64,000 nucleotides of DNA, taken from the NCBI RefSeq assembly GCF_007786475.1, contig NZ_VNJJ01000008.1:1-64000 (forward strand), given 5' to 3'. The position numbers were made by a program, and so were the translations under genes. Each line of letters opens with the position of its first letter. Position 1 is the stretch's first letter. The DNA comes from Cohnella terricola (lineage in GTDB: Bacteria > Bacillota > Bacilli > Paenibacillales > Paenibacillaceae). Positions 1 to 7,461 of this stretch are shown here, in pieces. Below the pieces are notes generated by a model, which saw only the letters and a program-made list of their open reading frames with translations, was not told the origin of the DNA and searched no databases.

Positions 1-86
1 TGGAAGAACACCAGGTTGATAGGCTCGGGGTGGAAGCGCGGCAACGTGTGGAGCTGACGAGTACTAATCGGTCGAGGGCTTATCCT
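1..86 (+). rRNA. 23S ribosomal RNA, 3' end (partial)
   Basis: The first ~86 bases match the conserved 3' tail of bacterial 23S rRNA, including the TACTAATCGGTCGAGGGCTTA block. The gene enters from the left edge, so only the end is present. 5S rRNA and a tRNA array follow, as in a Bacillota rrn operon. The exact 3' end is approximate. Confidence 0.93.
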
Positions 87-191
87 AACAGGTTGGCCTA
101 GTAACACAATGATACTTCACCTTTCTTTCGCTCCACACTTTTGTTTCGTATCCGGTTTTCAAGGCGCAAGTCCTTGAAATGAATGATCTGG

Positions 192-308
192 TCTGGTGAT
201 GACGGCGGAGGGGTTCCACGCGTACCCATCCCGAACACGACCGTTAAGCCCTCCAGCGCCAATGGTACTTGGACCGCAGGGTCCTGGGAGAGTAGGACGT
301 CGCCAGGC
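192..308 (+). rRNA. 5S ribosomal RNA
   Basis: A ~117-nt segment has the 5S hallmarks: the CCCATCCCGAACACGACCGT loop region, the internal GAGAGTAGGACG motif, and complementary ends (TCTGGTG near the start, CGCCAGG at the end). It lies ~105 bp after 23S, in the usual 23S-5S-tRNA order. Confidence 0.95.
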
Positions 309-331
309 TGGATCACAAGTTTTGCTTACAT

Positions 332-407
332 TCCCTGATAGCTCAGTTGGTAGAGCACTCGACTGTTAATCGAGTTGTCACAGGTTCGAGTCCTGTTCGG
401 GGAGCCA
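332..407 (+). tRNA. tRNA-Asn (GTT)
   Basis: Cloverleaf with acceptor TCCCTGA/TCGGGGA, anticodon loop CTGTTAA (anticodon GTT) and T arm GGTTCGAGTCC. The 3' CCA is encoded. First tRNA of a 15-gene array directly after 5S. Confidence 0.96.
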
Positions 408-410
408 TTT

Positions 411-502
411 GGAGAGGTGTCCGAGTTGGTCGAAGGAGCACGATTGGAAATCGTGTAGGCGTCTAAAGCGTCTCGAGGGTTCGAATCCCTCTCTCTCCGC
501 CA
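411..502 (+). tRNA. tRNA-Ser (GGA)
   Basis: Class II tRNA of 92 nt with a long variable arm, anticodon loop TTGGAAA (GGA), acceptor GGAGAGG/CTCTCC and encoded CCA. It starts 3 nt after tRNA-Asn. Confidence 0.96.
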
Positions 503-520
503 TAGTTCCCTAGTAAGCAA

Positions 521-595
521 GGCCCCTTGGTCAAGCGGTTAAGACACCTCCCTTTCACGGAGGTAACAGGGGTTCGAATCCCCTAGGGGTCACCA
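521..595 (+). tRNA. tRNA-Glu (TTC)
   Basis: Acceptor GGCCCCT pairs with AGGGGTC. Anticodon loop CTTTCAC gives TTC. T arm GGTTCGAATCC and encoded CCA are present. Confidence 0.96.
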
Positions 596-696
596 ACTTC
601 ATAACGAAGTGTTTCCAGAAATTGAGGGTTGCAATACATAAGCGATATGAGTTATGATAAGAAATGTCGCTTTGATAGCAACTAACTCAACAACGA

Positions 697-773
<77 letters not shown>

Positions 774-807
774 AACATTCATCTCGGCTCTTTACCGAGT
801 ATAACGC

Positions 808-884
808 GGAGCCGTGGTGTAGAGGCCTAACATGCCTGCCTGTCACGCAGGAGACCGCGGGTTCGAATCCCGTCGGCTCCGCCA
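808..884 (+). tRNA. tRNA-Asp (GTC)
   Basis: Acceptor GGAGCCG pairs perfectly with CGGCTCC. Anticodon loop CTGTCAC (GTC). T arm GGTTCGAATCC and encoded CCA. Confidence 0.96.
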
Positions 885-966
885 CTCTATCCCCAAAAAG
901 TGACGAAAACCTTCGAAGTTAATTCCGATTACTTTTCGGGGGCCCCGGACACAGGGGTGTCAGTAA

Positions 967-1042
967 GGCTCGATAGCTCAGCTGGTAGAGCAGAGGACTG
1001 AAAATCCTCGTGTCGGCGGTTCGATTCCGTCTCGAGCCACCA
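967..1042 (+). tRNA. tRNA-Phe (GAA)
   Basis: Acceptor GGCTCGA pairs with TCGAGCC. Anticodon loop CTGAAAA (GAA). Encoded CCA. Confidence 0.96.
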
Positions 1043-1062
1043 TCAAGACAATTATAAAGTAC

Positions 1063-1138
<76 letters not shown>

Positions 1139-1157
1139 TTTCAGTACTCCTGATCGT

Positions 1158-1241
1158 GGAGGATTAGCGAAGTGGCCAAACGCGGGAGACTGTAAATCTC
1201 TTCCTTCGGGTTCGGTGGTTCAAATCCATCATCCTCCACCA
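1158..1241 (+). tRNA. tRNA-Tyr (GTA)
   Basis: Class II tRNA of 84 nt with a long variable arm. Acceptor GGAGGAT pairs with ATCCTCC. Anticodon loop CTGTAAA (GTA). Encoded CCA. Confidence 0.96.
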
Positions 1242-1257
1242 GTTTTCTACTCGATAT

Positions 1258-1331
1258 AGGGGCATAGTTTAAGGGTAGAACAGCGGTCTCCAAAACCGTT
1301 AGTGTGGGTTCAATTCCTGCTGCCCCTGCCA
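1258..1331 (+). tRNA. tRNA-Trp (CCA)
   Basis: Acceptor AGGGGCA pairs with TGCCCCT. Anticodon loop CTCCAAA (CCA). 3' CCA encoded. Confidence 0.96.
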
Positions 1332-1353
1332 AACAGTTTTACAATGCGATCGT

Positions 1354-1430
1354 GGCGGTCGTGGCGAAGTGGTTAACGCATCGGTTTGTGGATCCGACAT
1401 TCGGGGGTTCAATTCCCCTCGTCCGCCCCA
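1354..1430 (+). tRNA. tRNA-His (GTG)
   Basis: Anticodon loop TTGTGGA (GTG), with the extra 5' G typical of tRNA-His. One mismatch is visible low in the acceptor stem (GCGGTCG versus CGTCCGC). Encoded CCA. Position between Trp and Gln matches the usual array order. Confidence 0.93.
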
Positions 1431-1452
1431 TTTTTTCAACAAGAAAGTTTGT

Positions 1453-1527
1453 TGGGGATTAGCCAAGCGGTAAGGCAACGGACTTTGACTCCGTCACTCC
1501 AAGGTTCGAATCCTTGATCCCCAGCCA
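1453..1527 (+). tRNA. tRNA-Gln (TTG)
   Basis: Acceptor TGGGGAT pairs with ATCCCCA. Anticodon loop CTTTGAC (TTG). Encoded CCA. Confidence 0.96.
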
Positions 1528-1534
1528 TTTTCAT

Positions 1535-1609
1535 GCGGAAATAGCTCAGTGGTAGAGCATCTCGTTGCCAACGAGAAGGTCGCGGGTTCGAGCCCCGTTT
1601 TCCGCTCCA
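1535..1609 (+). tRNA. tRNA-Gly (GCC)
   Basis: Acceptor GCGGAAA pairs with TTTCCGC. Anticodon loop TTGCCAA (GCC). Encoded CCA. Confidence 0.96.
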
Positions 1610-1625
1610 TCTATATCTTGACTGT

Positions 1626-1699
1626 GGCGCCATAGCCAAGTGGTAAGGCAGAGCTCTGCAAAAGCTTTACCCCCAGTTCGAGTCTGGGTGGCGCCTCCA
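1626..1699 (+). tRNA. tRNA-Cys (GCA)
   Basis: Acceptor GGCGCCA pairs with TGGCGCC. Anticodon loop CTGCAAA (GCA). Encoded CCA. Confidence 0.96.
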
Positions 1700-1714
1700 A
1701 AAACCTTGCAATAT

Positions 1715-1791
1715 GCGCCCTTAGCTCAGCTGGATAGAGCGTTTGACTACGAATCAAAAGGCCAGGAGTTCGAATCTCTTAGGGCGCGCCA
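1715..1791 (+). tRNA. tRNA-Arg (ACG)
   Basis: Acceptor GCGCCCT pairs with AGGGCGC. Anticodon loop CTACGAA (ACG). Encoded CCA. Confidence 0.96.
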
Positions 1792-1809
1792 GTAAGATAA
1801 ATTGAATAT

Positions 1810-1894
1810 GCCGGTGTGGCGGAATGGCAGACGCGTTCGACTCAAAATCGAATGGGAGACCCCCGTGGAGGTTCGAGTCCTCTCACCGGTACCA
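1810..1894 (+). tRNA. tRNA-Leu (CAA)
   Basis: Class II tRNA with acceptor GCCGGTG/CACCGGT and anticodon loop CTCAAAA (CAA). Encoded CCA. Last tRNA of the array, followed by a terminator. Confidence 0.95.
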
Positions 1895-1910
1895 CTTAAA
1901 CACAATGGTT

Positions 1911-1945
1911 CATTAGAGAAGTCTCTAATGGGCTTTTTTATATTT
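1911..1945 (+). terminator. Rho-independent terminator of the rRNA/tRNA operon
   Basis: Hairpin CATTAGAGA / TCTCTAATG with a short loop, followed by GGGCTTTTTTA. It closes the tRNA array. Confidence 0.9.
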
Positions 1946-1950
1946 TGTAA

Positions 1951-1979
1951 TTGCAAATCGGAGTTGAATCGCTTATTAT
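1951..1979 (+). promoter_or_regulatory. Candidate sigma-A promoter of the Rrf2 gene
   Basis: TTGCAA (1951-1956) and TATTAT (1974-1979) are separated by 17 bp. The -10 overlaps the start of the first copy of the operator-like sequence at 1976. Promoter and operator assignments are inferred from pattern only. Confidence 0.5.
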
Positions 1980-1998
1980 GGATAACATAGGTCTACAA
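1976..1998 (+). promoter_or_regulatory. Operator-like site, copy 1 (upstream of the Rrf2 gene)
   Basis: The 23-bp segment beginning TTATGGATAACATAGGTCTA agrees at 18 of 23 positions with the two copies at 2534 and 3381. It overlaps the -10 of the regulator's own promoter, which would fit autorepression by the adjacent Rrf2 protein. Confidence 0.55.
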
Positions 1999-2028
1999 TA
2001 AAGCTTATTTTGAGAAGGAGGGGAAAAC

Positions 2029-2514
2029 ATGCAGTTCTCCAAAAGCACGGATTATGCGCTGCACGCCTTGATTCATCTTGGACACTCGGAGCGTTGCAAC
2101 AACGTCGGAATCAAGGAATTATCCGGGGCACTTGGTGTTTCCGAAAGTTACTTATCCAAAATCATGTCCAAGCTGAGGCAGGATGGAATCGTACGTGCTG
2201 TGCCAGGGGTGAAAGGCGGTTACGAGCTTGCACGGCCTGCGGATCAGATTACGTTTCTTGATGTGATTCAAGTAATTGAAGGAAGACAGCAGCTATTCGA
2301 ATGCTCGAATTCGAGTTCGCGGCAGCATCTGTTGTTAGCGGAAGAGGGGGCTGCACAAGGAGATCAGGAACGTCCGGGAAAAAACGAATGTTTGGTTGAG
2401 AAAGTGATGAACGGCGCGGAACAGCATCTGTATCAATACTTGCGGGAACATACGGTTCAGTCGATATTGAATGAGGCGTTTAAGCGTTGCAAGCATGAGG
2501 CAAACAAGAAGTAA
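2029..2514 (+). CDS. Rrf2-family transcriptional repressor
   Basis: A 161-residue Rrf2 regulator. The winged-helix DNA-binding part spans residues ~1-80 (MQFSKSTDYALHAL start, VSESYLSKIM recognition region, PGVKGGYELARP wing). The dimerisation helix follows. Cysteines lie at 23, 92, 121 and 154. A ~28-residue Ser/Gln/Glu-rich stretch separates Cys92 from Cys121, where shorter homologues have only a few residues; DNA encoding part of it is duplicated at 3298-3366. The family includes Fe-S and thiol-disulfide sensors. The start is fixed by the AAGGAGGGG upstream. The three matching sites at 1976, 2534 and 3381 suggest that it controls itself and the two redox genes downstream. The signal is not known. 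Confidence 0.9.
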   Translation: MQFSKSTDYALHALIHLGHSERCNNVGIKELSGALGVSESYLSKIMSKLRQDGIVRAVPGVKGGYELARPADQITFLDVIQVIEGRQQLFECSNSSSRQHLLLAEEGAAQGDQERPGKNECLVEKVMNGAEQHLYQYLREHTVQSILNEAFKRCKHEANKK

Positions 2515-2533
2515 TACACTTCTTGCGCTACAA

Positions 2534-2556
2534 TTATGGATATCATAGATCTATGG
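2534..2556 (+). promoter_or_regulatory. Operator-like site, copy 2 (upstream of the FrnE-like gene)
   Basis: Contains ATGGATATCATAGATCTAT, which includes the 10-bp palindrome ATAGATCTAT. It sits 24 bp before the FrnE-like start codon. All 23 positions match copy 3, and 18 match copy 1. Confidence 0.55.
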
Positions 2557-2579
2557 AGTTATCACTGGAGGGATTGACG

Positions 2580-3287
2580 ATGAGAATTGATGTTTGGTCG
2601 GATTTTGGATGTCCCTTTTGCGTGATAGGCAAAAGAAAACTTGAGAATGCACTGAGCATGTTTACGATGAAGGATAAAGTAGAAGTTGTATATCGCAGTT
2701 ATCAACTCGATCCTAATGCAGCGAACAGAACGCTTAGTAACGAACAACTTGCTCGGGAAAAGGGAATGAATGTCGAGCAATTAAAAGCCAAGCAAGATCA
2801 AGTAGCCAATATGATTAAAAAAGAAGCCGGGCTCGATGTCAGTTATGATCAAGTAGTTATTGCTAATACTTTTGATGTTCATCGTTTGGTTCATTTTGCT
2901 GCTAAAGTGGGAAAAGGAGCGGAGTTAACAGATCGCCTTTTTCGCGCTTACCTTTCGCAAAGCATGAATATCGCCGACCGCAACGTACTTGTATCCTTGG
3001 GCAGCGAGGCAGGGCTGAATGAACAGGATGTAGCGGAAATGCTTAAATCTGATGCGTATAAAGATTCGGTTAATGATGACCTCGCCGAGGCAAGAGAGTT
3101 GAATATTGCAAGCGTCCCGACCTTCGTGTTCAATAACAAATACATGATTTCAGGTGCTCAGTCCGAGGAAGTTTTTTTAAGTGCTCTGAACTCGATCTGG
3201 GATGAAGAAAACAAGTTACAAAAAATAGAATTTCAAAATCAATCACAAGATGATGGTAGCTGCACTGACGGGGTTTGCAATGTTTAA
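2580..3287 (+). CDS. DsbA-family oxidoreductase, FrnE-like
   Basis: A 235-residue cytoplasmic thioredoxin-fold protein of the DsbA/FrnE (2-hydroxychromene-2-carboxylate isomerase-like) group. The N-terminus MRIDVWSDFGCPFC carries the CPFC active site at ~residues 11-14. An inserted helical domain follows, then the cis-proline region IASVPTFVFN near residue 180. The C-terminus has a second cysteine pair (CTDGVC). There is no signal peptide. FrnE proteins handle disulfide and oxidative stress in other bacteria; the substrate here is unknown. The ATG at 2580 is preferred over an upstream in-frame start because CTGGAGGGA precedes it. The gene lies downstream of the Rrf2 regulator, with an operator-like site between them. 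Confidence 0.88.
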   Translation: MRIDVWSDFGCPFCVIGKRKLENALSMFTMKDKVEVVYRSYQLDPNAANRTLSNEQLAREKGMNVEQLKAKQDQVANMIKKEAGLDVSYDQVVIANTFDVHRLVHFAAKVGKGAELTDRLFRAYLSQSMNIADRNVLVSLGSEAGLNEQDVAEMLKSDAYKDSVNDDLAEARELNIASVPTFVFNNKYMISGAQSEEVFLSALNSIWDEENKLQKIEFQNQSQDDGSCTDGVCNV

Positions 3288-3297
3288 TTTAGTTAGC

Positions 3298-3404
3298 CAG
3301 CAGCTATTCGAGTGCTCGAAATCGAGTTCGCGGCAGCATCGGTTGTTAGCGGAAGAGGGGCTACACTTCTTGCGCTTTAATTATGGATATCATAGATCTA
3401 TGGA
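3298..3404 (+). repeat. Mosaic duplication scar carrying the operator-like site
   Basis: Bases 3298-3366 repeat 2287-2356 from inside the Rrf2 gene, with a few substitutions and one indel. Bases 3363-3404 repeat 2516-2557, the region just before the FrnE-like gene. The ~160 bp between the two source segments is missing, with ACAC/CAC microhomology at the junction. This looks like a duplicated Rrf2 3' end that suffered an internal deletion and left the operator in front of the next gene. Confidence 0.85.
3381..3403 (+). promoter_or_regulatory. Operator-like site, copy 3 (upstream of the flavoprotein gene)
   Basis: Same 23-bp sequence as 2534-2556 (core ATGGATATCATAGATCTAT). It is directly followed by the GGAGGTG ribosome binding site of the flavoprotein gene and lies inside the duplication scar. 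Confidence 0.55.
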
Positions 3405-3418
3405 GGTGCATATCAACA

Positions 3419-4336
3419 ATGGAAAAACAACTTTTTGATGTGGTCATTATTGGCGGCGGTCCGGCTGGGTTGAACGCTGCCCTGGTGCTTGGGAGAGCAA
3501 GGAAAAAGGTGGCGGTGATTGATGAAGGCCGTCCGCGCAATGCGGTAACTCGCGAGGTTCATGGGTTTCTTACCCGCGACGGGATCAGCCCGAGAGAGTT
3601 TCGGCGAATTGCGAAGGAAGAGATAAGCGGCTATCCCTCCGTATCGTTCGTACCGGATACGGCGGTATCGATCGCAGGAACAGACGGCCGGTTTCAGATT
3701 GAGACAGAGCAAGGACAAACGATTGCGAGCAAAAAAGTATTGTTTGCCGTCGGCATGAAGGATAGGCCGCTCGACATTCAGGGACTGGCGGAGGTATATG
3801 GGAAAAGCGCCTTTGTCTGCCCGTATTGCGACGGCTGGGAGTTAAGGGATCAGCCGCTTGTCATCATCAATAAAGGCGCTGAGCTAATGCATTTCGCTCC
3901 GGTCATATCCGGATGGACAAACCGTTTTACCGTCTGCACGAATGGCCCCGATGAACTGACGGATTCCCAGCGTGAAGAGCTTCGGCGGAATCAAGTGCCT
4001 CTGTTCGACTCGCCGATCAGGCAGATCGACTCTAGCGACGGAATCGTTCGGCAAGTCGTTCTTGAAGACGGAACGATCATTCCAGCCAGGGGGATCTTTT
4101 TCAAACCGGAACTGGTCACGGGATCGGACTTACCGCGAACGCTCGGCTGCCAGCTTACGGAATGGGGGACGGTCGTCGTCGATGAATTCGGGAAAACGAA
4201 CGTTCCGGGCGTCTATAGCGCCGGAGATGCGGCATCGCGAATGCATCAGGCCATAGCTGCGGCTTCGGCGGGCGCATTTGTCGCCGTGGTCATCAACAAT
4301 CAACTAAACACAGAGGCTTGGGGGAGAAACGGATGA
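3419..4336 (+). CDS. Thioredoxin-reductase-like FAD dithiol oxidoreductase (possibly GliT/HlmI-type oxidase)
   Basis: A 305-residue flavoprotein of the low-molecular-weight thioredoxin reductase fold. The FAD motif VVIIGGGPAGLNAAL lies at residues ~8-22, the redox-active CPYC at 134-137 followed by DGWE, and the C-terminal FAD motif VYSAGDAA near 275. The second nucleotide-binding site is degenerate (VIINKGAELMHF, where TrxB has GGGDTA), and no HRR-type NADPH contact is visible. In fungal GliT and bacterial HlmI/DepH, related proteins with CxxC-(D/H)G(Y/W)E oxidise dithiols with O2, so that role is an inference here. A plain thioredoxin or bacillithiol-disulfide reductase is the alternative. 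The stop overlaps the next start (ATGA). Confidence 0.82.
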   Translation: MEKQLFDVVIIGGGPAGLNAALVLGRARKKVAVIDEGRPRNAVTREVHGFLTRDGISPREFRRIAKEEISGYPSVSFVPDTAVSIAGTDGRFQIETEQGQTIASKKVLFAVGMKDRPLDIQGLAEVYGKSAFVCPYCDGWELRDQPLVIINKGAELMHFAPVISGWTNRFTVCTNGPDELTDSQREELRRNQVPLFDSPIRQIDSSDGIVRQVVLEDGTIIPARGIFFKPELVTGSDLPRTLGCQLTEWGTVVVDEFGKTNVPGVYSAGDAASRMHQAIAAASAGAFVAVVINNQLNTEAWGRNG

Positions 4337-5769
4337 GTCGTGTAAGCGATATGAAACGCGGTCCGATCATGTTTGCCCTGATTATCGGCATGTTCGTCGC
4401 CGCTTTGAACGAAACGTTAATGGGCAATGCCCTACCCGAATTGATGAAATCATTTGACGTTTCTGCGGCAACGGCCCAGTGGCTTTCCACCGCCTACATG
4501 CTTGTCGTTGGCGTGCTTGTACCGGTGACGGCCATTCTGCAACAATGGTTTACGACTCGGCAAATTTTCCTGTCGGCGATGAGTCTGTTCTTCATCGGTA
4601 CGGTCACTTCGGCGGTGTCGCCGGAATTCGGCGTGCTGCTGGTCGGACGGATTATTCAGGCGATCGGAACCGGCATGCTGCTGCCGCTGGTCATGAACGT
4701 CATCATGACCATTTATCCGCCGGAAAAGCGGGGAGGAGCAATGGGAATGTTAGGGCTTGTCGTCATGTTCGCGCCGGCGATTGGCCCGACGATATCGGGT
4801 TTAATCGTTGACGGGCTTTCGTGGCGTTGGCTGTTTTACCTTGTCATACCGTTTGCGCTGCTCTCCATTATTATAGGAGCCGCTGTCTTGAAAAATGTGT
4901 CGGAAGTCACCAAACCGAAAGTAGACTTCTTATCCATCGTGTTGTCGACGATCGGCTTTGGCGGAATCGTCTATGGGTTCAGCAGTGCCGGCGAACGCGG
5001 TTGGTCGGAGCCGGCAGTCATCTGGACTATCGTAGCGGGCGGGGTTTCCTTGATGCTGTTCGTCTGGAGGCAGCTATTGTTAAAGCAGCCTGTCATGGAT
5101 TTACGGGCGTTTCGGTATCCGACATTTGCGCTTGTCGCGGTGCTGCTGTTTGTGCTCATGATGACATTTTTCTCATCGGCCATCATGCTTCCGATGTTTA
5201 TGCAAGGCGTGCTCTTGGTAACGGCATTCAAGTCCGGTTTGATTCTCCTTCCCGGCGGGATTGTGAACGGGTTCATGGCCCCGATCTCAGGCAAGCTATT
5301 TGACAAGTTTGGGCCTCGCGTTCTGGTCATTCCAGGTCTGATCATTGCCGTCATCTCGTTGTGGCAATTCACCCGATTCAACGAGGGGACGAGTACCGGC
5401 TTCCTCGTCGCCGTTCACATCGCGCTGATGATCGGCATCGCGCTAGTCATGATGCCCGCACAGACAGCTGGGCTCAACCAGCTGCCAAGCCATCTGCACC
5501 CACACGGGACAGCAATCTTGAACACGTTGCAGCAAGTGTCCGGCGCAATCGGTACTGCCCTATACATCAGTATTATGTCGGGCGGACAGAAGCATTACTT
5601 GAGCGGAGCGAGCGATCCTCAGGCTCCGGCGGAAATCGCCAAAGGACTCGCAGCCGGGATCAACAACGCATTCTGGTTCGGCGTCATCATCGCGCTTGTA
5701 GCGCTCGTACTCGGTCTCTTTCTACGTAAAGGGAAATCGCCGGAGCATGAAAAACAGGCGGCAGGGTGA
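4333..5769 (+). CDS. MFS multidrug exporter, DHA2 (EmrB/QacA) family
   Basis: A 478-residue, ~14-helix major facilitator of the proton-driven DHA2 drug exporter group. The N-terminal helix contains FVAALNETLMGNALP, the typical motif D1 region, then WLSTAYML; helix 5 has the motif C-like GLVVMFAPAIGPTISG. The ATG at 4333 overlaps the flavoprotein stop by 4 bp (ATGA), which indicates translational coupling; an in-frame start 15 bp upstream is less likely. Coupling to the redox enzyme suggests export of a thiol-reactive compound or its processed form, which is inference only. Confidence 0.9.
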   Translation: MSRVSDMKRGPIMFALIIGMFVAALNETLMGNALPELMKSFDVSAATAQWLSTAYMLVVGVLVPVTAILQQWFTTRQIFLSAMSLFFIGTVTSAVSPEFGVLLVGRIIQAIGTGMLLPLVMNVIMTIYPPEKRGGAMGMLGLVVMFAPAIGPTISGLIVDGLSWRWLFYLVIPFALLSIIIGAAVLKNVSEVTKPKVDFLSIVLSTIGFGGIVYGFSSAGERGWSEPAVIWTIVAGGVSLMLFVWRQLLLKQPVMDLRAFRYPTFALVAVLLFVLMMTFFSSAIMLPMFMQGVLLVTAFKSGLILLPGGIVNGFMAPISGKLFDKFGPRVLVIPGLIIAVISLWQFTRFNEGTSTGFLVAVHIALMIGIALVMMPAQTAGLNQLPSHLHPHGTAILNTLQQVSGAIGTALYISIMSGGQKHYLSGASDPQAPAEIAKGLAAGINNAFWFGVIIALVALVLGLFLRKGKSPEHEKQAAG

Positions 5770-5825
5770 ATCAGGATATTCCTTTAGGGGGAACCATAAA
5801 TCATAAGGAATGGTGGGGAATACTC

Positions 5826-6716
5826 ATGAACGATTTTTTTAATGCGGCCTTATGGGAAAAGGCGTGGAAAGACGAGTCCGATTTAAAAATCGGCAGGATG
5901 AAGAAAAATGGAATCGATCCTGCCAGATCTTTCGACCATAAGGCTAAGACCTTCAACGAACAATCGTTTAGCGAAGAGGGAAGAAAACGAACTAAACGAA
6001 TCATGAATTGGCTGGAAGGACAGGGCGTGCAATTCGAGAACAGCTCCATTTTGGATATCGGCGCCGCATCGGGCGTGTTCTCGGTACCGTTCGCGGAGCG
6101 AGGGGCTCGTGTAACCGCCGTAGAGACTTCTCCCCCGCTGATCGAATTGCTGGAAGAAAATATCTCGGAATTCGCCGAAGGCCAGGTGAAAGTTGTACCC
6201 GCGCCGTTTGAAGATATCGACGTTGAGGTTAAAGGTTGGAATCAGGCCTTCGATCTCGTCTTTGCCTCGATGAGTCCGGTCGTTCACGATTGGGAGAGCG
6301 TGGAGAAGGTGCTCCGGTGCGCCCGCAAGTTCTGCTATATCAGTATGCCGGTTGTTCAAAATGAGCACAGCCTAGTGAAAGAGATTTGGCCGCTCGTCAC
6401 CGGTGAACCTTACCATTCTAAACCTACGGAAATGGGATATCTGCTGCATCTGCTGTATCTTAAAGGCTATGCATACGAATCGCTGATCACGCAGGAAGGG
6501 AAAACGAAGGAGGTCTCCAGAGAAACGGCATTGCAGGAAGCGATGACTTGGCTTGGCCATCACCGACTGCCTGTTGATGAGCGGAATCGGGACATCATTG
6601 CCGACTATTTGGAGCAAGCCAATCCGTCCGGCCAAGTCGTCATCCAGGAGGGAGGACGTTATGGCAAAGTACTGATTCGATTGAAAGATCAGAACATGTA
6701 TACGAGAGAGATTTGA
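5826..6716 (+). CDS. SAM-dependent class I methyltransferase
   Basis: A 296-residue Rossmann methyltransferase. Motif I, ILDIGAASGVFSVPFA, lies at ~residues 75-90, the acidic end of beta2 is VTAVE at ~100, and a motif IV-like FDLVFASMSPVVHDW follows near 150. The N-terminus MNDFFNAALWEKAWK fits the ATG at 5826, which has GGTGGGG 8 bp upstream. An overlapping GTG at 5766 would add 20 unconvincing residues. It is the last gene of the Rrf2-linked cluster. The acceptor substrate cannot be read from the sequence; S-methylation of a dithiol compound would suit the neighbours but is speculative. Confidence 0.82.
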   Translation: MNDFFNAALWEKAWKDESDLKIGRMKKNGIDPARSFDHKAKTFNEQSFSEEGRKRTKRIMNWLEGQGVQFENSSILDIGAASGVFSVPFAERGARVTAVETSPPLIELLEENISEFAEGQVKVVPAPFEDIDVEVKGWNQAFDLVFASMSPVVHDWESVEKVLRCARKFCYISMPVVQNEHSLVKEIWPLVTGEPYHSKPTEMGYLLHLLYLKGYAYESLITQEGKTKEVSRETALQEAMTWLGHHRLPVDERNRDIIADYLEQANPSGQVVIQEGGRYGKVLIRLKDQNMYTREI

Positions 6717-6804
6717 GTCCGGTGGCGGGGCCGCTAGAAGCGGACAGAAACTAACGGTATAATCGTTTTATTGTTAGATTCTCGTATGCGATTGGGAGGC
6801 TTAT

Positions 6805-7428
6805 ATGTCAACGCTTCAGGAAATCGGAATTTATACGTGCGAATACGTTAATGATGCGGAGAGCGCGTGGCAGCGTATCGCGTCCGCAGATTTAGTGGAC
6901 GTCGTGACCGGCGACGCCGTCCGGGAGGAAACCAAGGTTAAAGCTTGCTGGGATGACCGTGCCTTGTACGTAAGGTTCGAATGCGTAGACACTTACGCGA
7001 TCACGCAATTTACGAACCGCAAAGACCCGTTGTGGGAGCAGGACGTCGTGGAGATGTTCATCGACGAAGAGGGCGATTGCAAACGGTACATGGAGCTTGT
7101 CGTCAGCCCGAACGTGGTGCTCTGCGATCTGATGATCGACCATCAAGACGACAGCAATCCGCTAAGTTTCAAGACCGATAAAGAGTGGGAAGTGCAAGGC
7201 TTCGAACAAACGATCGAGACCGAAGGGGAGCGGCGGATATACACGTTCAAGATTCCGTTCTCGAACTTCGCTAAGGCTCCCGAAGCCGGGACGGAATGGA
7301 GAATCAATTTCTTCCGCATCGACGAAGAACCGGACGGAACCCGTCACTATCAGGCATGGTCGCCGACGGGTGCCGTCAACTACCATATCGCTGACCGGTT
7401 CGGCAGGCTGGCATTCAGGAAAGCGTAG
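6805..7428 (+). CDS. Carbohydrate-binding family 9-like protein
   Basis: A 207-residue protein made almost entirely of a CBM9-like beta-sandwich: VKACWDDRALYVRFECVDTY early, DPLWEQDVVEMFID in the middle, and the closing WRINFFRIDEEPDG and YQAWSPTG segments. There is no signal peptide and no catalytic domain, so it may act inside the cell or be a stand-alone sugar-binding fold. TTGGGAGGC precedes the ATG. It appears monocistronic. Confidence 0.82.
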   Translation: MSTLQEIGIYTCEYVNDAESAWQRIASADLVDVVTGDAVREETKVKACWDDRALYVRFECVDTYAITQFTNRKDPLWEQDVVEMFIDEEGDCKRYMELVVSPNVVLCDLMIDHQDDSNPLSFKTDKEWEVQGFEQTIETEGERRIYTFKIPFSNFAKAPEAGTEWRINFFRIDEEPDGTRHYQAWSPTGAVNYHIADRFGRLAFRKA

Positions 7429-7461
7429 AAGGCAGGGCCAATACCCTCGCCTTCGGGGATT

